DNA from: CAVSWT01 sp963775245
GTDB taxonomy: Bacteria; Bacteroidota; Ignavibacteria; Ignavibacteriales; Ignavibacteriaceae
Reading direction: 5' to 3'
NCBI GenBank assembly: GCA_963775245.1
Contig: CAVZID010000015.1
Coordinates: forward strand, 124,001 to 188,000
Length of the DNA: 64,000 bases
In this document: piece by piece, positions 48,949 through 56,232 of the stretch
Layout of the letters: each line of letters begins with the position of its first letter
Position numbering within the stretch: position 1 is the stretch's first letter
Notes under the pieces: model-generated
What the model saw: only the letters and a program-made list of their open reading frames with translations
Databases searched by the model: none
What the model was told of the DNA's origin: nothing
Program-made: the position numbers and the translations under genes

Positions 48949-49139
48949 TAGTCCATCCGGCGTCTTTTTACATCTTTAACTTTTTTCTCTGTGGAGCCAA
49001 GATTTGCTAATCTTTTGCTGCTTTCCAATGCAATTAGTGCTTCAAGCCCTCGTTTAACAAGGTTTGTTTTTTCTTTGATGCCTGTCAGCAGTGATGCTTT
49101 TTTAAGTATATCATCATTAATGTTAATGGTTGTTCTCAT
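48948..49139 (-). CDS. vapB: VapB-type antitoxin
   Basis: A 63-aa protein starting MRTTININDDILKKAS, the ribbon-helix-helix opening of the DUF2191/VapB group, with TNLVKRGLEALIAL and a basic C-terminal tail that would occlude the toxin. An upstream in-frame start at 49157 is possible, but a GAGGA ribosome site stands ahead of the ATG at 49139, which gives the conserved N-terminus. Ribbon-helix-helix antitoxins autoregulate their own promoter. Confidence 0.88.
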   Translation of the reverse strand: MRTTININDDILKKASLLTGIKEKTNLVKRGLEALIALESSKRLANLGSTEKKVKDVKRRRMD

Positions 49140-49219
49140 TATTTTATTCCTCATCAAATAATATGTATAAATATGTACATATATATGATGTTTGTCAACA
49201 AGGTTAAAATCTAAAGAAA

Positions 49220-49789
49220 TTAATTTAAGGTAGTCAATTCACGGCTAAGCCAGGCACGGGCCAAACGCCAGTCCCTTCTCACAGATGGAACAGAAACATT
49301 AAGTACTTCAGCTATTTCTTCATGAGTTAATCCGACAAAAAACCAATATTCAATTACTTTGCTTTGACGTTCATTTAATTTTTCTAAACGTGTTAATGCT
49401 TCATCTAATGCAATCAATTCATCAGGGTTTTGATCTTTTGGAATACTTTCCTCAATGAAAGTTACAAACGCATTGTTACCGCCTCGCTTTTCAGCTTTTC
49501 TTTGATGGGCATAGTTAATTAAAATTCGTCTCATTGCCTGTGAAGCTATTGCAAAAAAGTGAGCCCTATTCTGCCAACTAACTCTTGTTTGATCAACCAA
49601 TTTAAAGTAAGCTTCATGAACTAATGCAGTTGCATTTAAAGTATGTCCCTTTCTTTCATTTCGTAGTTGCACATGAGCAATCTGGTGTAATTCTTTGTAG
49701 ACAAGAGGAAGCAATGAATCCACAATTTGCCTATTGCCATCCGACAATGAACAAAGAAGCTGAGTTATTTCTTCTTTTTTATTTATCAA
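49220..49789 (-). CDS. ECF sigma factor of the kinase-associated group
   Basis: A 189-aa sigma factor. The segment LNATALVHEAYFKLVDQ followed by WQNRAHFFAIASQAMRRILI is the hallmark of the sigma-70 ECF group that pairs with Ser/Thr kinases and carries no anti-sigma factor. Region 4 ends the chain: LNERQSKVIEYWFFVGLTHEE, LNVSVPSVRRDWRLARAWL. The frame opens with TTG at 49789. The kinase-TPR gene lies 800 bases downstream, past VapBC; in this group the kinase is thought to activate the sigma factor by phosphorylation. Confidence 0.93.
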   Translation of the reverse strand: MINKKEEITQLLCSLSDGNRQIVDSLLPLVYKELHQIAHVQLRNERKGHTLNATALVHEAYFKLVDQTRVSWQNRAHFFAIASQAMRRILINYAHQRKAEKRGGNNAFVTFIEESIPKDQNPDELIALDEALTRLEKLNERQSKVIEYWFFVGLTHEEIAEVLNVSVPSVRRDWRLARAWLSRELTTLN

Positions 49790-49992
49790 AATTTTCTGTT
49801 GAAGTTTATATTAATACGATCTGCTTATTAGTCGATGCGAACAAAATAGAATGAACTCTTATATTTCATTCTAATTCGTTAAATAATGTACTGATTCAGA
49901 AACAATAATTCAATTATATAAAAATAACTAACAATATTAATACCACTTTTTTTACAAGTAAATTTTTATATTAATTCAATTTAATTATTGTT

Positions 49993-50355
49993 TTATTCAT
50001 CCCTATGAACAGTTTCGGGTGAAAATGCCGGCAAGCAAACGGCAATATATTCTGCCCCCTCTGACTCAGGAGTGCTATATTGAATCCATTCGTTTTTAGA
50101 TACAATTATTGCTTCGCCTGCTTTCACATCAATTACTTCATCTTTAGTTGTAATTCTTAACATACCTTTTAGCACGATTGTATATTCATCAAATTCCGGT
50201 TTTTGTCCCGGCTCAACCCAGCCGGATGGGCTTGTCATTTTAGCTATACTTAAATCAGAAGTTTTAGAATTAACTCTTCCAATAAATTCTTCAATCCTTT
50301 TTGGCTTATTGCCTGCTGCGGTTATGACTGAAGGAGATAAAATTTTTTGAGGCAT
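49993..50355 (-). CDS. Small cupin-domain protein
   Basis: A 120-aa single cupin barrel, with the two motifs seen as GQKPEFDEYTIVLKGML and VKAGEAIIVSKNEWIQYSTP. The first motif lacks the usual H-x-H pair, so the standard metal site is incomplete; the protein resembles EutQ-like or ligand-binding cupins more than oxygenases. It is monocistronic, and a palindromic repeat separates it from the ArsC-like gene. Function unknown. Confidence 0.75.
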   Translation of the reverse strand: MPQKILSPSVITAAGNKPKRIEEFIGRVNSKTSDLSIAKMTSPSGWVEPGQKPEFDEYTIVLKGMLRITTKDEVIDVKAGEAIIVSKNEWIQYSTPESEGAEYIAVCLPAFSPETVHRDE

Positions 50356-50381
50356 AGAGTTTCCTATAATTTAATACTTTA

Positions 50382-50451
50382 GTCAAGCTGAATTCATTTC
50401 AGCTTCATTTATTATTATAATTTGAGATGCTGAAACAAATTCAGCATGACA
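50382..50451. repeat. Palindromic dispersed repeat, GTCATGCTGAA family
   Basis: The element begins GTCAAGCTGAATTCATTTCAGC and ends GATGCTGAAACAAATTCAGCATGAC, so both halves are hairpins and the ends are inverted. It shares arms with the element at 13258-13334 and the partial copy at 7433. It lies between the cupin and ArsC-like genes. Confidence 0.65.
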
Positions 50452-50467
50452 TATTAAGAGTATATTT

Positions 50468-50803
50468 TTACTTCAGCCACTCTTTCCAAATCTCCGGCTG
50501 ATAACCGATGGTGGCTAATTTACCATTTCTTACAATAGGCATTTTAAAAAGTAGAGCATCGTTTAACAGTTCTTCTTCAACATCAAAAACCATAAAAGAT
50601 AAATTTCTTTTTTGATATTGTTTTCCTTTTTTATCAATTAGTTCTTCAATTGAAATAGAATGAGAAATATTTTCTAGCTCAGCTTTGGAAATTCCTTTTT
50701 CATTCAAATCTCTAAAATGGAATTGAATATTTCTTTCTTTAAAAAATCTTTCTGCTTTACGCGTGTCGCTGCTTTTCTTTGTCCCAAAGATTTGAATGTT
50801 CAT
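50468..50803 (-). CDS. ArsC/Spx-family thioredoxin-fold protein lacking the active cysteine
   Basis: A 111-aa ArsC/Spx/YffB-like protein: NIQIFGTKKSSDTRKAERFF opens the fold, and PIVRNGKLATIGYQPEIWKEW closes it with the cis-Pro turn. Arsenate reductases and Spx have Cys in the first loop (C-x-x-C or N-x-x-C-x-x-S-R-K); here the loop reads KKSSDTRK with Ser at that place and no Cys anywhere in the protein. It therefore cannot be a standard arsenate reductase; it may be a binding protein. Confidence 0.82.
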   Translation of the reverse strand: MNIQIFGTKKSSDTRKAERFFKERNIQFHFRDLNEKGISKAELENISHSISIEELIDKKGKQYQKRNLSFMVFDVEEELLNDALLFKMPIVRNGKLATIGYQPEIWKEWLK

Positions 50804-50922
50804 TATCTTTTCTGTTATTTAATTATCTTTTAAATGAAAAATTTAATGCTTAAGAATAAATAATTGAATCTTTATGAGCAAATTAGATTTCAATTAATCT
50901 TCATTCATATAAAAAAATTCCG

Positions 50923-51502
50923 ATGACAGATAAAAATTATTTCAGCGATAAAACTTTTTCAGATATAGATTATTCAATCAAACCTTTCAAAATTGGAGAA
51001 TATGAAAACTGTATTTTTAAATATTGTAGATTTTCAAATACTGATCTTTCCGGCTGCGCTTTTGTAAATAGTGAATTTACAGGCTGTGAATTTAACAACA
51101 CAAAGATTTCAGAAACTGTTTTCCATGATGTTGTTTTTAAGGAAAGTAAATTATTAGGATTGCAATTTGATACTTGCAGTAAATTATTAATATCGATGGA
51201 ATTTGAAAGATTCACAATTAAATATGTGCTCATTCTATAACTTGAAACTCAATAAAATGAGTTTCAAAAATTGTGAATTAAAAGAAATTGATTTTGGAAA
51301 TGCTGATATGACGGGCTCTAAATTTGACGAGTGTGATTTAACAAAATCTATATTCGACAATACAAATTTAACTAAATGTGATTTTAGTAGTGCATATAAT
51401 TATTCAATCAACCCTGAGAAAAATAAAATTACCAAATCTAAATTTTCCATTAACGGAATAAGCGGTTTGCTTGATAAATATGATATAATAATAAAACAAT
51501 AA
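50923..51502 (+). pseudogene. Pentapeptide-repeat protein, frameshifted
   Basis: Both frames have A(D/N)Lxx-type pentapeptide repeats: the first has FKYCRFSNTDLSGCAF and NSEFTGCEFNNTKIS, the second MSFKNCELKEIDFGNADM and SKFDECDLTKSIFDNTNL. The frame breaks at about 51205, where one extra base separates SMEF from KDSQLNMCSFYNLKL. Joined, the protein is about 192 aa, a right-handed beta-helix. Some members inhibit gyrase by mimicking DNA, others are of unknown role; no specific function can be given here. Confidence 0.85.
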
Positions 51503-51562
51503 TTTTTATTATCTTTTAGTTATATTTTATATCATTAAAACAGTATTTAGAAGAAGACTCAC

Positions 51563-51952
51563 ATGACTATAAAAGATCAAGTGGACTATTGGATTGAAAT
51601 CGCAGAACATGATCTGCCTGTAGCTCAAAATCTTTTTGAGAATGGATATTATGTATGGTGCTTGTTTATAGGCCATTTGATATTGGAAAAAATAATCAAA
51701 GCCCATTATGTTAATGATACAGGCAAAACTCCTCCTAAGATTCACGATCTTGTGAAACTGTCTGATAAGACAAATCTTAGTTTTTCTAAAGAACAAAAAG
51801 AATTTTTGTTAAAAGTAAATAATTACAATTTAGAAACACGATACCCTGACTTTAAAATGTCGGCTCTTAAAGCTTATGATAAAACTTATGCCGAAGAAAA
51901 TTTTAACAAGATAAAGGAAATGTATCAATGGCTAAAATCTCTTCTAATATAA
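51563..51952 (+). CDS. HEPN-domain protein, partner of MNT nucleotidyltransferase
   Basis: A 129-aa all-helical HEPN protein. It begins MTIKDQVDYWIEIAEHDL, then CLFIGHLILEKIIKAHYV and HDLVKLSDKTNL, and ends with the NLETRYPD signature of a HEPN subgroup. The R-x4-6-H ribonuclease motif is not present, so RNase activity is doubtful. Its end overlaps the nucleotidyltransferase ATG by 25 bases, giving a HEPN/MNT pair, a frequent toxin-antitoxin type arrangement. Confidence 0.85.
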   Translation: MTIKDQVDYWIEIAEHDLPVAQNLFENGYYVWCLFIGHLILEKIIKAHYVNDTGKTPPKIHDLVKLSDKTNLSFSKEQKEFLLKVNNYNLETRYPDFKMSALKAYDKTYAEENFNKIKEMYQWLKSLLI

Positions 51953-52245
51953 TTAATGTTCTGAAAAAATTTTTGGAAAGATTAGAACACGAAAACATTA
52001 AAGTTCAAAAAGCTATAATTTTTGGTTCATATGCTAAAGGAACTTTCAATGAATGGAGTGATATTGATTTAGCTATTGTATCAGATGACTTTGTTGGTAA
52101 CCGGGTGCTTGATAAAGAAAGAATGATTAAATCAATAGTTGATATTGACACAAGTATTTCACCACTTCCATACAGGCCTGAAGACTTTGATGAGAGCGAC
52201 TTGTTTGTAAAAGAGATTATAGAAACCGGAGTTCAAATAGTTTAG
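51928..52245 (+). CDS. MNT-type minimal nucleotidyltransferase
   Basis: A 105-aa Pol-beta-fold protein. The active site reads AIIFGSYAKGTFNEWSDIDLAI, i.e. GS-x-A-x-G and D-x-D, followed by a third acidic candidate in SIVDIDTSI. In known HEPN/MNT systems the nucleotidyltransferase is the antitoxin and adds AMP to the HEPN partner. It overlaps that partner gene by 25 bases, so the two are co-translated. Confidence 0.9.
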   Translation: MAKISSNIINVLKKFLERLEHENIKVQKAIIFGSYAKGTFNEWSDIDLAIVSDDFVGNRVLDKERMIKSIVDIDTSISPLPYRPEDFDESDLFVKEIIETGVQIV

Positions 52246-52269
52246 TTACTTTTTATAAAGGAACTCTAA

Positions 52270-53233
52270 TTGAAATTTGTATTTAGTTTTTTTATTCTCA
52301 TCTCATTTTTAATTTCTCCGCAAAATAAAACTAAAATTAATTCTTTAACAAAAATTCCAGACTATTACCAATTTGATAACTCACTTTCAGATTCACTTCT
52401 ATCAATTGTAAAACATGTCGGACTTGACAGAAGTTATGATGTTGGCGAAGATGGAATTGAGCAAATTTCATTTGCAGTGATTGATTTGAATTCAAAACCT
52501 GCAAAATTTGGGGGTGTTCATTTTAATAATTTTATATACCCTGCAAGTGTTTATAAAATGTATGTTGCTGCAGATATTCTCAAACAAATTAGCGAAGGTA
52601 AATTTAATTTAGATGATACCGTTATTGTCAAATCTCCAAACGATGTTGATAAGTCAAGAGAAATAAACAGTGATCCCAAGACCATTATTAAAAGATGGCG
52701 ATACAGTAACAGTAAATTATCTTTTGGATTTAATGATTACAAGGAGTGATAATTCAGCAGCAAATTGTTTAATTAATAAAGCTACTCGACCGGAAATAAA
52801 TAAAATGATGCATGAATATAATTGGAATGGAAGCGAAGTAACCAGGAAATTTTTAAGCAGGAAATATGAAGACCCCGGTTACGATACGATTAGAGGAACA
52901 GAAACAAATGCTCTTCATGCAGCGGATTTTATGTATAAAATATATAATAATGAGTTGGTTAATCCATGGGTTAGTATGCAGATGAAAGCTTTGTTAGGAA
53001 GGCAATTGGATATTACAAAGCTCTCTGCTGGCTTGCCTAAGAATGTAATGTTCTATCATAAAACCGGTTGGTGGAGCTATTATACAAATGATGTCGGAAT
53101 AGTTGATGATGGAAAAGTTAAATATGTGATTGCATTATTTACTCCTGTTACAGAAAAAAAAGTATTGCCAAAAATGAAAATGCTTTCAGCTAAAGTTTAT
53201 GAGTTGATGAAAAAGAGGTTGACAAATAATTAA
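52270..53233 (+). pseudogene. Class A beta-lactamase-like serine hydrolase, frameshifted
   Basis: Signal peptide (KFVFSFFILISFLISPQ), then an SxxK motif in YPASVYKMYVA, an SDN motif in TRSDNSAANCL and a KTG-type box in YHKTGWWS, in correct order for a class A beta-lactamase or D-Ala carboxypeptidase fold. One extra C in CCC at 52675-52677 splits the gene: joined, the region reads INSDPRPLLKDGDTVTVNYL. Total about 320 aa. TTG appears to be the start. No Glu166-type E-x-x-L-N is plainly seen, so an actual lactamase role is unproven. Confidence 0.85.
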
Positions 53234-53250
53234 AATAACTTTTAAAAAAA

Positions 53251-53329
53251 GTAGGACAGACATTCCTGTCTGTCCATCAGTGTATGCAAGACAATAAACA
53301 TAAAGAACAGACAAGAATGTCTGTTCTAC
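53251..53329. repeat. Palindromic dispersed repeat, ACAGACATTC family
   Basis: Two hairpins, GGACAGACATTCCTGTCTGTCC at the left without its last bases and GAACAGACAAGAATGTCTGTTC at the right, enclosing about 30 bases; the outer ends are GTAG and CTAC, again inverted. It lies between the convergent hydrolase and methyltransferase genes and may work as a terminator for both. Confidence 0.65.
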
Positions 53330-53349
53330 TAGAAATTAATTATAATTTT

Positions 53350-54779
53350 TCATATTAAAATTTCCTGTGTCCTTTTAGATCGCGGAAATCTGCTTTTAAT
53401 TCCTTGCTTAGTGTTTACAGCAGTTCCTAAAATATAATCCTGGTATTTAATAACACATTGTCCGGGGGAACCAAAATCTTTTTTAATAATTCCGCCTTCA
53501 AGATATTTTTTAAGATCGTCTTTTACTTCAATCTCAAAAATATTTTTAGTTATTTCATTCTGTAATATTTGCGCAGCATTTGTGTAAAGTATTGTTTGTC
53601 CCTTGTGATCAACTGAACCGAATTTAGTGCCAATTCTTTGAAACAATCCTAAGTTGTCGTCATTCCATTCTTTTGTAACAAAGAAAATATCGTTTCCTTT
53701 TAATAAAAATTTGTAATTTAAAAATGCATCCTCAATCAAACCAAAATCATCTTTAAGATTAGAAAAAGTTTTTCGTAATTCTTTATTTGTTATATCAACA
53801 AATTTTAGATCTCTTTTTTTCGGAATAATTTTATCCGGCGAATTTGTACTTCCGGTTTTTCTCAGCTTGATTATAAAAAAACCATCGCTGTCAACTTCCC
53901 AGGGAAAAATTCTTTTTGCTTTGGAAAGATTTTGATTAAATGATTTATCTTTAAATGAAGTGAAAGCTTCATAGCTTTTAACCGGCAAATCCATTTCAAT
54001 TGCTTCAACAGGATACTTATTTAATATGGTATTCAAAACCATTTCATTTTCTTCAATGTTAAAGTGCAGGTCGAATACACTACTTCTCCGCCAACCTTTA
54101 ACATTTTAATTGCAGCGATTAGCAGCCTTGTCTGTAAATCGCCCAATCTTTCAGCTCTATCAAGTGACCACCAGTTGCTTACTTCACCTTTCTTTTGAAT
54201 AATTCCCAAACCGCTGCAGGGAGCATCAACTAAAATCTTATCAAAATGATCTTCATAAATTTTGCTAAGCATTTCTCCTTTTGAATGAACAACACCGGTG
54301 TTAATTACATTCATCCTGTCAATATTATAAACCAGCATTTTAACTCTGTCCAACTGAATTTCATTTGCTATCAAAGTTCCATTGTTATTCATCAATTCTG
54401 CGAGCTCGGTTGTTTTTGATCCGGGAGCTGAACAAAGATCAAGTACAATATCATTCTGTGAGGGATTTAAAACCAGCGGGGGAAGCATTGAAGATAATCC
54501 TTGAATGTAATATAAACCGGTAATGTGTTCTATTGATCTGCTAACATATTCGCTTTTATTTTTAATCTTCAATGAGCTGGTAAGAGAAGGAATAGATTCG
54601 GTTTCAATCCTATAATTATTTTTTAGTATCTGAGCTAATTTATCCCTTTTAATTTTTAATGAATTAGTTCGTATGTATTGAGTTGGTTCTGAGTTGATAA
54701 AATCCAAATATAGTTCTGAAGAATTCTTCCCATAAATATCTTCAATATATGATAAAACTTTTTCACTTACTTCTGTCAA
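53350..54779 (-). pseudogene. RsmF/NSUN-type RNA cytosine-5 methyltransferase, frameshifted
   Basis: The upstream frame (54779-54033) has motif I DLCSAPGSKTTELAELM, motif IV DAPCSGLGIIQKKG with the first Cys, and motif VI YSTCT with the catalytic Cys. One base is missing in the short A/T run near 54061; restoring it gives YSTCTFNIEENEMVLNTIL, the conserved continuation, read through to 53350. The C-terminal part (GGIIKKDFGSPGQCVIKY, SRFPRSKRTQ) is the RNA-binding domain of RsmF-like enzymes. About 476 aa joined. TTG starts. It methylates cytosine in 16S rRNA or tRNA and is a probable housekeeping gene next to the cassette. Confidence 0.88.
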
Positions 54780-54787
54780 TTTTAATC

Positions 54788-55249
54788 TCAGTATTTAATG
54801 ATATTTAAAATTCTAAATATTTCATTCACGGTTTCGTTAGAATTTTTTGACGATGGGAAATTTTTATTGTAATCGGATTTTATTTGTGAAATGATTTCTT
54901 CAAGATATTGATGATAATTACTAATAGCAGCTTTAATTTCTTTTTCAGATTTTGGAATTAGAACTTTTCCAGGCTTGTACCTGCTTGCATAAACCAGGTA
55001 TTTAGCTTTATCATGGCTTTCTACCTGCATTACAGATGTGCCGTCTGTTGTTAAAATTTCATGATGTCCGAAAAATTCATTCCCAATAATCAAAGGTTTA
55101 TTTAGCAGTTGTATTTCTTCTGTTTCGCAGTTGGATAAAAAATCGTCCGGGAATGTCTTTATTCCATTGTTCCGAATCCGCGTACACCAATTTGAAGTAA
55201 ATTCTTTTGAGGTCAATCCAAAACCCAGTTCTTTTTTGATGTAACCCAA
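54788..55249 (-). CDS. Probable C-terminal part of the thymidylate-synthase-like protein, different frame
   Basis: A 153-codon open frame that overlaps the end of the thymidylate-synthase-like gene by 37 bases and has no ATG (first codon TTG at 55249). A single missing A in the six-A run (T6 on the plus strand, 55232-55237) would join them as WVTSKKELGFGLTSKEF without loss. Composition and content, such as NGIKTFPDDF, EIQLLNKPLI and SHDKAKYLVYASRYKPGKVLIP, look like a real protein. I do not recognise the domain. Whether it is a separate gene or an extension needs the read-level check. Confidence 0.55.
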   Translation of the reverse strand: MGYIKKELGFGLTSKEFTSNWCTRIRNNGIKTFPDDFLSNCETEEIQLLNKPLIIGNEFFGHHEILTTDGTSVMQVESHDKAKYLVYASRYKPGKVLIPKSEKEIKAAISNYHQYLEEIISQIKSDYNKNFPSSKNSNETVNEIFRILNIIKY

Positions 55250-56232
55250 TTATTCCATACTTGCTTCAACATTTTATTACTACAATCAGAAATGAAATTT
55301 TTGGATAAATCATAATAATTATTTTTTCTTGCAGCTTCTGCAAGTATTATTCTTAATAAGTTTAAATAGCTTTCTGGCGCATTTTTCCAATTTGACAAAG
55401 TTATTAATTTTTGTCTGGATACATTAGTATTAATTATTTTTTCTATTATTTCCGCAAATTTTTTAAATAACTTGGTAGATAATTTTTTATTGACAGATAA
55501 GATATCATTATTTTTTTCAATTTTTACATCCTTAAATTTTGGAAATTCTTTTAGATTTCTAGTGTACAAATGTAAACTATCACTAAGTTGATTATAAGAA
55601 CCGACTTCGATATTTAACCAACCTGCTATAATTTCCTGTAAACTAGTGAATTGTAAAATATTATACGGTAATCCTAAAAATAAATCATTACTCCTTAAAA
55701 CTTGTGTCCATTCAAGTCTATTATTTCTTACTTTTAGCATTGATATAATATTACAAGGTATATCTGGATTTCTAGGTTTTCCTTTTGAATTTGGAAGATC
55801 CAAGCGGGAATCCCATATTTGTAATACAACTTGTCTACTGTAATTATTATTTTTCAAAGTATTATATGCAGAATTTAATTGATCAAATCCGAGATTATAT
55901 TTCAATCTATAACCATAGGCCCCGTAGTATTTATTACCTTTTCCGGCATATGCGGGTAATTTCGAATTCCAAAAATTTAAAAATTTTGAATCATTTCTTC
56001 CATTAATTATCCATACAATCTCAGCAATTGAAAAAGCAGGGTTAATGGTTGGGAATCGATTTATTACCCAACGATCCCTTGGGTTATTAATTGTAAAAAA
56101 AGTATGTAACATTTCAATTGTATTACCTGCTCGACTTTCTATAATATTTTTATGTAAACCTTGATTATAAATATTTTTGGCAAGCTTCAACCATATTTTA
56201 TTTGCGGTTTGGGCTTTAAAATAGTTGTTCAT
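55213..56232 (-). CDS. Thymidylate-synthase-like pyrimidine-C5 transferase with intact dUMP site
   Basis: ThyA-fold protein, 339 aa. Blocks in order: NPRDRWVINRFPTINPAFSI (N-terminal phosphate loop and RFPTI), WIINGRND, YYGAYGYRL, then DIPCNI with the nucleophile Cys, WTQVLRSNDLFLGLPYNILQ with phosphate Arg-Ser and the base-reading Asn, and SDSLHLY with the D/S-x-H-x-Y end. Asn in LPYN argues for a uracil rather than cytosine base. The His after the catalytic Cys is Asn. So it can form 5-methyl- or 5-hydroxymethyl-dUMP. The ATG at 56232 overlaps the kinase gene by 17 bases; the formal extension to 56253 is not needed. Confidence 0.85.
   Translation of the reverse strand: MNNYFKAQTANKIWLKLAKNIYNQGLHKNIIESRAGNTIEMLHTFFTINNPRDRWVINRFPTINPAFSIAEIVWIINGRNDSKFLNFWNSKLPAYAGKGNKYYGAYGYRLKYNLGFDQLNSAYNTLKNNNYSRQVVLQIWDSRLDLPNSKGKPRNPDIPCNIISMLKVRNNRLEWTQVLRSNDLFLGLPYNILQFTSLQEIIAGWLNIEVGSYNQLSDSLHLYTRNLKEFPKFKDVKIEKNNDILSVNKKLSTKLFKKFAEIIEKIINTNVSRQKLITLSNWKNAPESYLNLLRIILAEAARKNNYYDLSKNFISDCSNKMLKQVWNNWVTSKKNWVLD

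Noticed and set aside
52270..53233. A true beta-lactamase resistance gene
   Set aside because: SxxK, SDN and KTG-type boxes are present but the deacylation Glu motif is not plain and the gene is frameshifted here; a peptidase or unrelated serine hydrolase role is equally likely.
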